Origin: CAZBRS01 sp964494475
GTDB taxonomy: Bacteria > Myxococcota_A > UBA9042 > CAZBRS01
DNA: 34,474 nt
Assembly (NCBI GenBank): GCA_964494475.1
Contig: CAZBRS010000061.1
Span: 1-34,474 of the forward strand
Direction: 5' to 3'
In this document: positions 14,835 through 23,719 of the stretch, piece after piece
Layout of the letters: each line of letters begins with the position of its first letter
Numbering within the stretch: position 1 is the first letter of the stretch
The notes under the pieces: generated by a model
Database searches by the model: none
What the model was told of the DNA's origin: nothing
The model's input: only the letters and a program-made list of their open reading frames with translations
Program-made: the position numbers and the translations under genes

Positions 14835-15905
14835 TCACTCCAGCTGGAATCGGCGCTCTCGAAAGAGCGTGACGCACGCCGCGGCGACGCGCGGGTCGTA
14901 GAAGGTGCCCGCGTTCTTCTCGATCTCGGCGAGGGCCACGTCGAGGCCCAGGGCCGGGCGGTAGGGGCGGTGCGACGAGATGGCCTCGACCACGTCGGCC
15001 ACGGCGAGCACGCGGGCCTCCATGCGGATGGCCTCACCCGCCAGGTGCCGCGGATAGCCCGAGCCGTCCTGCCGCTCGTGGTGCTGAAAGACGATGTCGG
15101 CGATGGGCCAGGGGAAGCCGATGGGGGCCAGGATGCCGTGGCCCACCTCGGCGTGCTGCTCGATCAGCTGGCGCTCGATGGGCGTGAGGCGCGTGGGCTT
15201 GGTCAGGATCTCGGCGGGCACCGCGATCTTGCCCACGTCGTGGATGGTGGCCGCCAGCGCCACGGCCTGCTGCGCGTCGGGCTCGAGGTCGAGCTCGCGC
15301 GCGATGGCCTCGGCGAGGGCGGCCACGCGCCGCTGGTGGCCCGCCGTGTAGGGATCGCGCGACTCGACCAGGCGCGCCATGGCCTGCACGGTGCCGACGA
15401 GCGTGTGCTTCAGGTTGAGGTAGGCGCCCTCGAGCTCGTCGTTCGCGACCCGCAGCTCGCCGGTGCGCTCGGCGACCACGCCCTCGAGCTCGTCGTGGTG
15501 ACGGCGAAGCTCGGCGTCGAGGCGCGCGTTCTCGTCGCCGAGCTCCTTCACGTGGGCTGCCTTGGCCACCACGCGCAGCAGGGTCTCGCGCCGCACCGGC
15601 TTGGGCAGGAAGTCGAACGCCCCCTGGCGCAGGGCCTCGGCCGCGGCTTCGAAGCTGGGCTCGCCGGTGACCAGGATCACCTGGGTCGCCGGGAGCTCGC
15701 GGCGCACGTGCGCCAGCAACGCCAGGCCGTCTTCGCCCGGCATGATCAGGTCGGCCAGCACCACGTCGATCGGCCGCTCGGCCAACACCGCCCGCGCGTG
15801 CGGCACGTCTTCGGCCAGCGCCGCCTCGTGCCCGTCCTTCTGCAGGAAGATGGCCAGGGTCTCGCGGAGCCCGCGCTCGTCGTCGACGATCAACACGCGC
15901 GCCAT
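14835..15905 (-). CDS. response regulator with HD-GYP output (second copy)
   Basis: A 356-aa protein. The receiver has Asp8/Asp9, phosphoacceptor Asp52 ('VVLADLIMPGEDG'), Thr in 'LVTGEPS' and Lys in 'FLPKPV'. The linker (about 115-175) is a long charged coiled coil. The HD-GYP domain contains 'SRDPYTAGHQRRVAALA', 'TIHDVGKIAVP' (His222-Asp223), 'HHERQDGSGYP' (Gly283-Tyr284-Pro285) and 'VADVVEAISSHRPYR'. It is expected to hydrolyse c-di-GMP. The ATG at 15905 lies four nt after the stop of the PAS kinase, with GAGG upstream, so it is the likely cognate partner of that kinase. Domain order and motif wording nearly repeat those of the 12088-13092 protein, pointing to a paralogous duplication. Confidence 0.92.
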   Translation of the reverse strand: MARVLIVDDERGLRETLAIFLQKDGHEAALAEDVPHARAVLAERPIDVVLADLIMPGEDGLALLAHVRRELPATQVILVTGEPSFEAAAEALRQGAFDFLPKPVRRETLLRVVAKAAHVKELGDENARLDAELRRHHDELEGVVAERTGELRVANDELEGAYLNLKHTLVGTVQAMARLVESRDPYTAGHQRRVAALAEAIARELDLEPDAQQAVALAATIHDVGKIAVPAEILTKPTRLTPIERQLIEQHAEVGHGILAPIGFPWPIADIVFQHHERQDGSGYPRHLAGEAIRMEARVLAVADVVEAISSHRPYRPALGLDVALAEIEKNAGTFYDPRVAAACVTLFRERRFQLE

Positions 15906-15909
15906 CAGA

Positions 15910-17076
<1,167 letters not shown>

Positions 17077-17115
17077 GCTCCCGCGACACGGAGGTGGGTT
17101 GCTGAGGACGGTTGG

Positions 17116-17144
17116 ACTATACGAGATTCCGAGGGGGATGGAAC
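17116..17144 (-). promoter_or_regulatory. possible promoter for the PAS kinase/HD-GYP pair
   Basis: Leftward -10 TATAGT (17121-17116) is a strong match. The hexamer 17 nt upstream (GTTCCA) is only a partial -35. Confidence 0.35.
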
Positions 17145-17176
17145 GCCAAAAGGCGCGCGGGGCGGACGGGGGTTCG

Positions 17177-18289
17177 CTACAGGAGGGTCAGCGGGTCGAC
17201 GTACTCGCGCCCCAGGGACTCGGCCACGGCCGGGTGCGTGCACTTGCCCTTGAAGCAGTTGAGGCCCAGGCGGAACTCGGGGTCGGCCTTCAGGGTCTCG
17301 AGCGCGCCGTCGCGCGCCATCTTGACCAGGTAGCCGAGGGTGGCGTTGGTCAGCGCGAAGGCCGACGTGCGCGCCACGGCGCCCGGCATGTTGGCCACGC
17401 TGTAGTGGACGACGCCGTCGACCACGAAGGTGGGGTTCTCGTGGGTGGTGGCGTGCACGGTCTCGATGCAGCCGCCCTGGTCGATGGCCACGTCGACGAT
17501 GACCGAGCCGGCCTCCATCTCGGACACCAGCTGGCGCGACACGAGCTTGGGCGCCGAGGCGCCGGGGATGAGCACGCCGCCGATGAGCAGGTCGGCCGCG
17601 CGCACCTGGTCGCGGATGCTGACGGCGTCGGAGAAGACGACCTTGCAGCGCCCGAAGAAGATGTCGTCGAGGTAGCGCAGGCGATCGAGGCTGCGGTCGA
17701 GGATGGTCACGTCGGCGCCCAGGCCCATGGCCATCTTGGCCGCGTGCGTGCCGACGATGCCGCCGCCCAGGATGACGACCTTGGCGGGCTTGACGCCCGG
17801 TACGCCGCCCAGCAGCACGCCCTTGCCGCCGTTGTGCTTCTCGAGGTACACGGCGCCCACCTGCACGGCCATGCGGCCGGCCACCTCGGACATGGGCACG
17901 AGCAACGGCAGCGAGCCGTTCTTCAGCTGGATGGTCTCGTACGCGATGGCCGTGACCTGCCGGTCGAGCAGCACCTTGGTGAGCTCGGGCGCGGGGGCCA
18001 GGTGCAGGTACGTGTACAGGACCTGCCCCGCGCGCATCAGCGCGTACTCGGGGGCGATGGGCTCCTTGACCTTCACGACCAGGTCGGCGCGACCCCAGAT
18101 CGCCTCGGCGGTGTCGACGATCTCGGCCCCGAACTCGACGTACGCCGAGTCGGGGATGCCGCTGCCGATACCGGCACCCTTCTGGATGAGCACGGTGTGG
18201 CCGAACTTCTTGACCTCGCGGACCCCGGCCGGGGTGAGGCCCACGCGGTACTCCTGGATCTTGATCTCTTTCGGGCATCCGATGATCAC
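17177..18289 (-). CDS. ald: alanine dehydrogenase
   Basis: A 370-aa protein, the usual length for this enzyme. It catalyses NAD-dependent oxidative deamination of L-alanine to pyruvate and ammonia, in the cytoplasm. 'MIIGCPKEIKIQEYRVGLTP' is the typical N-terminus; Arg15, Lys75 ('VVKVKEP') and His96 ('YTYLHLA') match the known substrate-binding and catalytic residues in position as well as context. The Rossmann motif is 'VILGGGIVGTHAAKMAMGLGADV'-like around 170-192. 'VANMPGAVARTSAFALTN' is a family signature near the C-terminus. The start is GTG at 18289 with a perfect AGGAGG 5 nt upstream. It appears monocistronic, with its own promoter at 18320-18348. Confidence 0.96.
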   Translation of the reverse strand: MIIGCPKEIKIQEYRVGLTPAGVREVKKFGHTVLIQKGAGIGSGIPDSAYVEFGAEIVDTAEAIWGRADLVVKVKEPIAPEYALMRAGQVLYTYLHLAPAPELTKVLLDRQVTAIAYETIQLKNGSLPLLVPMSEVAGRMAVQVGAVYLEKHNGGKGVLLGGVPGVKPAKVVILGGGIVGTHAAKMAMGLGADVTILDRSLDRLRYLDDIFFGRCKVVFSDAVSIRDQVRAADLLIGGVLIPGASAPKLVSRQLVSEMEAGSVIVDVAIDQGGCIETVHATTHENPTFVVDGVVHYSVANMPGAVARTSAFALTNATLGYLVKMARDGALETLKADPEFRLGLNCFKGKCTHPAVAESLGREYVDPLTLL

Positions 18290-18319
18290 GGCAGCCTCCT
18301 GAGGCGTTGTGGCGGGCGA

Positions 18320-18348
18320 GGCATATCGCGTTTGACGCAGGGGGTCAA
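18320..18348 (-). promoter_or_regulatory. sigma-70-like promoter for ald
   Basis: Leftward TTGACC (18348-18343), a 17-nt spacer, TATGCC (18325-18320), with a leader of about 25 nt to the GTG at 18289. Confidence 0.55.
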
Positions 18349-18376
18349 GGGGCGAACGGAGGGCGAAACCGGGTGG

Positions 18377-19414
18377 TTACTTCCCATCGATGAGCGCGAC
18401 CGCCCGTCGGCTCGGGGCGTGGTCGCCGTGCACCGCCAGCTCGGCCAGGAACAGCGAGCGGGCCAGGTCGGGTCGGCCGGCGGCCAGGGCCTTGCAGCCG
18501 TAGCCCCAGGCCCAGTGCCCGCGCGGCGAGAGGCGGCGGAGCTCGTCGACCTGCCGCAGGGTCTCGGCGGGCCGGGCCAGCACGTGGCGGCCTCCGCGCC
18601 AGAGCAGGTAGCGCTCGTACTCGAAGCGCGAGAGGCCGGTCTCGATGGGGCGCACGTCGCGGGCCCACAGCAGCCAACGCACCTTCACGAGCACGCGCAG
18701 CAGGAAGTGCCGCCGGGCCTGGTCGGTGGCGTCGTCGTCCTCGACCGAGAAGAGCTCGGGGCCCGAGGCGAACGAGAGCAGGTCGCCCGCCAGCTCGGTG
18801 AACGCGACCACGTCGGGGTCGACGGGGTGGCGCCGCGCGAAGCGGGGCAGATCGAGGCCCTCGTCGGCCGCGCGCGCCTCGAGGCGCGCGAGCACCGCGA
18901 CGAACTGCTCGACCTGCACGAGGCCCAGGCGGCGCCAGGGCTCCCACCCGGCGGCGGCCACGTACGCCGCCATGCGGCTCGCCAGCTCGGGGGCCTGCGC
19001 GGCCAGGCTGCCGCCCGCGCCCGCCGCGGCCTCGGCGCGGTTCGACGCCTTCCAGAGCGAGATCAACGCGCGCGCCTCGGCGTCGTCGGGGGCCGTGGCG
19101 AGCGCCTCGCGATCGCGCGCCACCTGCTCGGCCGCAGCGGCCAGCCGGAGCGGAAAGGGCTCGGGGGGACAGGCGCTCACCTCCTCGAAGACGGCAGCCT
19201 CGTCGGCGCCGGACCCGGCGTCACCCCAGAGGACGAGCGCACCGACGGCCAGCGCGAACAGGGCGGTGAGCAGGAAGGCCACGAGCTCGCGCGCACAGGG
19301 GTTGGTCTCGACGTCGTCGGGCGGCTCGATCGAGCGCCCGAACGCCTGGGCCAAGGGGTCGGCGGCCGGGGGCGACGCGTCGGGAGCGGGGAGGTGATCG
19401 TTCGGCTCTTCCAC
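18377..19414 (-). CDS. single-pass membrane protein of unknown function
   Basis: A 345-aa protein. The first 43 residues are acidic, Pro-rich and cytoplasmic-looking. One TM helix lies at 44-63 ('LVAFLLTALFALAVGALVLW'). The remaining 280 residues are Ala/Arg/Leu-rich and helical, with spacing reminiscent of TPR-like repeats near the end ('ALAAGRPDLARSLFLAELAVHGDHAPSRRAV'-like arrangement). No family recognised. The GTG at 19414 is the first possible start, since an in-frame TAA lies four codons upstream, but it has no clear Shine-Dalgarno, so translation could be weak or leaderless. It lies 87 nt upstream of ald on the same strand and is divergent from the CPBP protease. Confidence 0.7.
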   Translation of the reverse strand: MEEPNDHLPAPDASPPAADPLAQAFGRSIEPPDDVETNPCARELVAFLLTALFALAVGALVLWGDAGSGADEAAVFEEVSACPPEPFPLRLAAAAEQVARDREALATAPDDAEARALISLWKASNRAEAAAGAGGSLAAQAPELASRMAAYVAAAGWEPWRRLGLVQVEQFVAVLARLEARAADEGLDLPRFARRHPVDPDVVAFTELAGDLLSFASGPELFSVEDDDATDQARRHFLLRVLVKVRWLLWARDVRPIETGLSRFEYERYLLWRGGRHVLARPAETLRQVDELRRLSPRGHWAWGYGCKALAAGRPDLARSLFLAELAVHGDHAPSRRAVALIDGK

Positions 19415-19528
19415 GCAGGGAGTTTAGGCCAGCCGGGCGCCGCGGACAAGACCAGCGTGCAACGAGCCGTACCCCGAGGAACGAATCGGCAGGCTGCGTC
19501 TTGGCGACGGCGAAGCCGGCGCACCGAG

Positions 19529-19553
19529 GGCGGGGGGGGAATGGCCCCCCGCC
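19529..19553. repeat. strong GC inverted repeat in the divergent intergenic region
   Basis: GGCGGGGGG, a 7-nt loop (GGAATGG), then CCCCCCGCC: a perfect 9-bp stem. No T-tract follows on the plus strand. It lies about 60 nt upstream of the preferred start of the CPBP protease. Function unknown; a terminator-like or regulatory role is possible. Confidence 0.5.
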
Positions 19554-19613
19554 AGATTCTACGCAGGTGGTTCCGGGCCCGCGGCTATGCTATCCTGCCG
19601 CGCGGAGGAGCCC

Positions 19614-20618
19614 TTGATCCCGTTCCGAAAGGTCGCCGCCGCCTACGTCGCAGCCCTGGTCGTCGCGCTCGCCAGCGAGCTCCTGATGCCCGCGTGGTCC
19701 GGGGTGCTCATCGCCGCGGTCTTCCTGTACCTGCCGTTCTTCGCGGCCCGGGGCCAGGCCGATCCGGGCGCGCGCTGGGGCCTGCACCTCGCCAGCTGGC
19801 GCCGCGACCTGGGCGTGGGCCTTCTGTGGTGCGCGCTGATCTTCCCCCCCTTCGTCGGCGGCTTCACGCTCTTGCAGCGCGTGGTGTTCCAGCGCTCGCC
19901 CGCCCTCGACACGGTCCGCCTGCAGCGCTGGGACGAGGCGCTCTACGCCGACCCCGAGCCGGCGGGGGCGCCGGGGCTCGGGCTGCACGCGCGCCGCGAC
20001 GATCGGCTCGAGCTCGAGGTCCGGGGCGGGGCCCGGAGCCGCGTACGGATCGAGGGCGAAGCTGCCCTGCGGGGCGTGACCGTGCGCGGGGGCGCGCGCG
20101 TCGCGGAGCAGAGCCCCGGAGGCGTCGTGGTCGACCTTCCGCCGGGGGGCGTGGCGCTGGTCCGCCGGCCGGCCGCGTGTACGCTCACGCCGCTCGCGCC
20201 CCCCGATCTCGTGCTGCGTGCCCCGTCGGGCGAGCCCCTCGCGCCGCCCGGCGACCCCGTGTCCCTCGACCCGGGCCTCGGCTGGTGGCTCACCTTCGTG
20301 CTCTGGCAATTCGCCATGATCGCCCTCTCGGAAGAGCTCTTCTTCCGCGGCTTCCTGCAGACCGAGCTCGACGCGCGCTGGACCCGCCGCTGGCGCCTGC
20401 TCGGGGCCGACGTGGGCCTGGCCTGGCCCGTCACGTCGCTGCTGTTCGCGCTCGGCCACCTGGCCACCACGCCCCACCCCGCCCGGCTGCTGGTCTTCTT
20501 CCCGGGCCTGCTCATGGGCTGGCTGCGCGCCCGCACGGGCAGCCTGGTCGCGCCCATCGTCTTCCACGGGCTGGCCAACGTGCTCATGGAGGTGCTGGTG
20601 CGGTTCCACGCGGGCTGA
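19614..20618 (+). CDS. CPBP family intramembrane glutamic protease with a large extra domain
   Basis: A 334-aa membrane protein. Motifs of the CPBP (Abi/Rce1-like) family are complete: 'SEELFFRGF' gives Glu240-Glu241 and Arg245, His282 in 'LFALGHLA', and His318/Asn322 in 'IVFHGLANVL'. TM helices cluster at both ends; between about residues 90 and 218 is a non-membrane, beta-rich insertion of roughly 130 residues. Family members cleave prenylated proteins, bacteriocin-related peptides or, in myxobacteria, sorting-signal (MYXO-CTERM) proteins, so a myxosortase-like role is possible. No MYXO-CTERM substrate was seen in this window. An ATG at 19587 is in frame, but TTG at 19614 has GGAGG 5 nt upstream, whereas the ATG has no ribosome site, so the TTG is preferred. 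Confidence 0.85.
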   Translation: MIPFRKVAAAYVAALVVALASELLMPAWSGVLIAAVFLYLPFFAARGQADPGARWGLHLASWRRDLGVGLLWCALIFPPFVGGFTLLQRVVFQRSPALDTVRLQRWDEALYADPEPAGAPGLGLHARRDDRLELEVRGGARSRVRIEGEAALRGVTVRGGARVAEQSPGGVVVDLPPGGVALVRRPAACTLTPLAPPDLVLRAPSGEPLAPPGDPVSLDPGLGWWLTFVLWQFAMIALSEELFFRGFLQTELDARWTRRWRLLGADVGLAWPVTSLLFALGHLATTPHPARLLVFFPGLLMGWLRARTGSLVAPIVFHGLANVLMEVLVRFHAG

Positions 20619-20665
20619 AAGCACATTTCCCGTTACATTCCAATGGGTTTACCGGGTGACAATTC

Positions 20666-20694
20666 TTGACACCCCCCGCCCCGTCTGGTAGATT
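20666..20694 (+). promoter_or_regulatory. sigma-70 promoter for the pil operon
   Basis: TTGACA (20666-20671) is a perfect -35. A 17-nt spacer leads to TAGATT (20689-20694). The leader to the pilB ATG is about 22-24 nt. It is the closest match to consensus in the window. Confidence 0.75.
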
Positions 20695-20723
20695 GCCCCC
20701 AATCCGAGGAAGGATGCCCCTCC

Positions 20724-22577
20724 ATGGCCGACACTCCCTCCACTCAGCGCCCGGGCGTCACCGACGAACCCACCAGCCCCGAGGCCCTGGCCCGGCAGCT
20801 TCGCAACACGCCGGCCCGCGTCGACGAGCAGCGCGCCGCCACGCCGGCCGTCCCCAGCACCGCCACGCGCAAGGACCGCCGCAGCCTCGGCGAAATCCTG
20901 CTGCGCGAGAAGGTGATCTCGCCCGCGCAGTACACCGAGGCCCAGCGCACGCTGCAACGCCGCGGCGGCACGCTCGGCAGCGCGCTCGCGACCCTCGGCT
21001 ACATGCAAGAGAATCAGCTCGTCAGCTTCCTCTCGTCCAACTACGGCGTGCCCGCCGTCAACCTCGACGAGATCGACATCCCGCCCGACATCCTGAACCT
21101 CATCCCCAAGGAGGTGGCCGAGCGGCACAAGGTCATCCCCATCAACAAGCAGGGCTCGTCGCTCATCGTCGCCATGTCCGACCCGTCGAACATCTACGCG
21201 ATGGACGACATCAAATTCCTCACGGGCTACAACGTCGAGGTGGTGGTGGCGCCCGAGACCACCATCAACCGCGCGTTCGACCGCTACTACGACGAGGCCG
21301 CCCAGGGCCCCGACTACCAGGCCATCCTCAACTCCTTCGAGGAGGAGGAGGTCAACGTCGTCGACGACGACGAGCGCGTCGACATCGACGAGCTCGAGAA
21401 GTCGTCGAAAGAGGCTCCCGTCGTCCGCCTCGTCAACCTGGTGCTGGTCGACGCCGTCAAGCGCGGCGCGTCCGACATCCACATCGAGCCCTACGAGAAG
21501 GACTTCCGCATCCGCTACCGCATCGACGGCGTGCTCTACGAGGTGATGCGCCCGCCCCAACGCCTGCGCAACGCCATCACCTCGCGCCTCAAGATCATGG
21601 CCGACCTCGACATCGCCGAGCGCCGCCTGCCGCAAGACGGCCGCATCAAGCTGGTCATGGGCAAGGAGAAAGAGGTCGACTTCCGCGTGTCGGTGCTGCC
21701 CACGCTGCATGGCGAGAAGGTCGTCATGCGTATTCTCGACAAATCCGCCCTGCAGCTCGACCTCACAAAGCTCGGCTTCCTCGAGGACCAGTTGCGCTTC
21801 TTCCGCGCCGCCATCCACGAGCCCTGGGGCATGGTGCTGGTCACGGGGCCCACGGGGTCCGGCAAGTCGACCACGCTTTACTCGGCGCTCATGGAGCTGA
21901 ACAAGACGTCCGAGAACATCTCGACCGCCGAAGACCCGGTCGAGATCACGGTCGAGGGCATCAACCAGGTGCAGATGCAAGACGCCATCGGCCTGAACTT
22001 CGCGGCGTGCCTGCGCTCGTTCCTGCGCCAGGACCCCGACATCATCATGGTCGGCGAGGTGCGTGACTTCGAGACGGCCGAGATCGCCATCAAGGCCGCC
22101 CTCACGGGCCACATGGTGCTCTCGACGCTGCACACCAACGACGCGCCCTCGTCCATCAACCGCCTGTTGAACATGGGCATCGAGCCCTTCCTGGTCACGT
22201 CGGCCGTCAACCTCATCCTGGCGCAGCGCCTGGTGCGCCGCATCTGCCCCGACTGCAAGGCCGAGGCGCCCGCGACCGCGGCCGAGCTGCAGCAGCTCGG
22301 CATCCCCGAGACCGAGATCGGCTCCTTCAACGTGTACAAGGGCGCCGGCTGCCGCACCTGCGGCGACACCGGCTACAAGGGCCGCCGCGCCATCTACGAG
22401 GTCATGCCCCTCACCGACGAGATCAAGGAGTTCGTGCTGCAGGGCTACTCGTCCATCGAGCTGAAGCGCGAGGCCGTCAAGCTCGGCATGACCACCCTGC
22501 GCGCCGCGGGCATCGCCAAGATCCGCGAAGGCATGACCACGGTCGAAGAGGTCCTGCGCGTCACCCGCCGCGACTAG
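20724..22577 (+). CDS. pilB: type IV pilus assembly ATPase PilB
   Basis: A 617-aa cytoplasmic hexameric ATPase that drives pilus extension. An N-terminal MshEN-like domain covers about 52-125 ('SLGEILLREKVISPAQYTEA' and 'LGSALATLGYMQENQLVSFL' are its two half-motifs), followed by a linker and the secretion-ATPase core. Walker A 'GPTGSGKSTT' has Lys381; the Asp-box region includes 'DIHIEPYE'; Walker B is 'QDPDIIMVGEVRD'; the His box is 'LSTLHTNDA'. Two Cys pairs ('ICPDCK' and 'GCRTCG') form the usual zinc site near 510-550. The acidic insertion 'FEEEEVNVVDDDERVD' precedes the core. The ATG at 20724 has AGGAAGGA upstream. First gene of the pil operon, 16 nt before pilT. MshEN domains in some PilB/MshE proteins bind c-di-GMP. 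Confidence 0.96.
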   Translation: MADTPSTQRPGVTDEPTSPEALARQLRNTPARVDEQRAATPAVPSTATRKDRRSLGEILLREKVISPAQYTEAQRTLQRRGGTLGSALATLGYMQENQLVSFLSSNYGVPAVNLDEIDIPPDILNLIPKEVAERHKVIPINKQGSSLIVAMSDPSNIYAMDDIKFLTGYNVEVVVAPETTINRAFDRYYDEAAQGPDYQAILNSFEEEEVNVVDDDERVDIDELEKSSKEAPVVRLVNLVLVDAVKRGASDIHIEPYEKDFRIRYRIDGVLYEVMRPPQRLRNAITSRLKIMADLDIAERRLPQDGRIKLVMGKEKEVDFRVSVLPTLHGEKVVMRILDKSALQLDLTKLGFLEDQLRFFRAAIHEPWGMVLVTGPTGSGKSTTLYSALMELNKTSENISTAEDPVEITVEGINQVQMQDAIGLNFAACLRSFLRQDPDIIMVGEVRDFETAEIAIKAALTGHMVLSTLHTNDAPSSINRLLNMGIEPFLVTSAVNLILAQRLVRRICPDCKAEAPATAAELQQLGIPETEIGSFNVYKGAGCRTCGDTGYKGRRAIYEVMPLTDEIKEFVLQGYSSIELKREAVKLGMTTLRAAGIAKIREGMTTVEEVLRVTRRD

Positions 22578-22593
22578 GTGAGGGGAGGAATCC

Positions 22594-23685
22594 TTGCCCC
22601 ACGACATCCACCGCCTGCTCGAGTTCCTGGTCGAGAAGAACGGCTCCGACCTGCACCTGACCGTGGGCTCGCAGCCGCAGTTCCGCATCGACGGCAGCCT
22701 CTTCCCCGTGAAGAGCGACCCCATGACCAACGAAGAGGTCAGCGAGCTGCTCTACAGCGTGCTGAACGAGAAGCAGAAGAAGCGCTTCGAAGAGACCAAC
22801 GAGCTCGACCTCTCGTTCCGCTGGAAGCGCGGCATCCGCTTTCGCGTGAACATCTTCCGCCAGCAGGGGTACACCGCGGGGGCCATCCGCCGCATCCCCA
22901 ACCAGACGCCCACCCTGGCCGACATCGGCATGCCGCGCTTCGTCGAGCAGCTGCTCGGCAAGCCGAGCGGTCTGGTGCTGGTCACGGGCCCCACGGGCTC
23001 GGGCAAGTCGACCACCCTCGCGTCGATGATCGACTACATCAACACGAACAAGTACGGCCACATCATCACGATCGAGGACCCGATCGAGTTCGTGCACCAG
23101 CACAAGAAGTGCATCGTCAACCAGCGCGAGGTGGGCACCGACACCGAAACGTTCCAGGGCGCGCTGCGCTACGTGCTGCGGCAGGACCCCGACGTGGTGC
23201 TCATCGGCGAGATCCGCGACAAGGAGAGCATGGAGGCCGGCCTGCGCATCTCCGAGACCGGCCACCTGGCCCTGGCCACGCTGCACACCAACAACACCAT
23301 CCAGACCATCCACCGTGTGCTCGACTTCTTCCCCTCGCACCAGCAGGACATGGTGCGCACGCAGCTGGCCGAGGTGCTGGCCGGCGTGTTCGCCCAGCAG
23401 CTCGTGCCCAAGGTCGGCGGAGGGCGCGTCATGGCGGTCGAGATCCTGATCCCCACGCCCGCCATCCGCAACCTCATCCGCAGCGACAAGACGCACCAGA
23501 TCTACTCGTCCATGCAGATGGGGCAGACCAAGTCGAACATGCAGACCCTGAACCAGCACATGGTCGAGCTCATCCAGCGCAAGGTGATCACCGTCGAGTC
23601 CGCGGTCGCCAAGACCTACGACCCCGACGAGCTCCTGAAGATGCTCGAGCAGACGAACAGCACCCCGCGCCCGACCCCGAAGTAG
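22594..23685 (+). CDS. pilT: type IV pilus retraction ATPase PilT
   Basis: A 363-aa protein, close to the usual PilT length. It powers pilus retraction and thus twitching motility. 'ASDLHLT'-type opening ('GSDLHLTVGSQPQFRIDG'), Walker A 'GPTGSGKST' with Lys138, 'ITIEDPIEFVH', Walker B 'QDPDVVLIGEIRD', His box 'LATLHTNN' and the PilT-specific 'AIRNLIR' at 290-296 are all present, distinguishing it from PilB. The start is TTG at 22594 with GGAGG 5 nt upstream. No zinc-binding Cys pairs, as expected. Followed 34 nt later by pilC. Confidence 0.97.
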   Translation: MPHDIHRLLEFLVEKNGSDLHLTVGSQPQFRIDGSLFPVKSDPMTNEEVSELLYSVLNEKQKKRFEETNELDLSFRWKRGIRFRVNIFRQQGYTAGAIRRIPNQTPTLADIGMPRFVEQLLGKPSGLVLVTGPTGSGKSTTLASMIDYINTNKYGHIITIEDPIEFVHQHKKCIVNQREVGTDTETFQGALRYVLRQDPDVVLIGEIRDKESMEAGLRISETGHLALATLHTNNTIQTIHRVLDFFPSHQQDMVRTQLAEVLAGVFAQQLVPKVGGGRVMAVEILIPTPAIRNLIRSDKTHQIYSSMQMGQTKSNMQTLNQHMVELIQRKVITVESAVAKTYDPDELLKMLEQTNSTPRPTPK

Positions 23686-23719
23686 GCGCGCCGACGCAGC
23701 GTCGGACCCGGGAGGAGCC

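Noticed and set aside
17144..17155. CGCC-AAAA-GGCG hairpin downstream of ald as terminator
   Set aside because: The stem is only 4 bp with no T-run; not distinguishable from chance in this composition.
19587..19613. ATG start for the CPBP protease
   Set aside because: No ribosome site precedes this ATG, and its codons overlap the GGAGGAG that serves the TTG at 19614 ideally.
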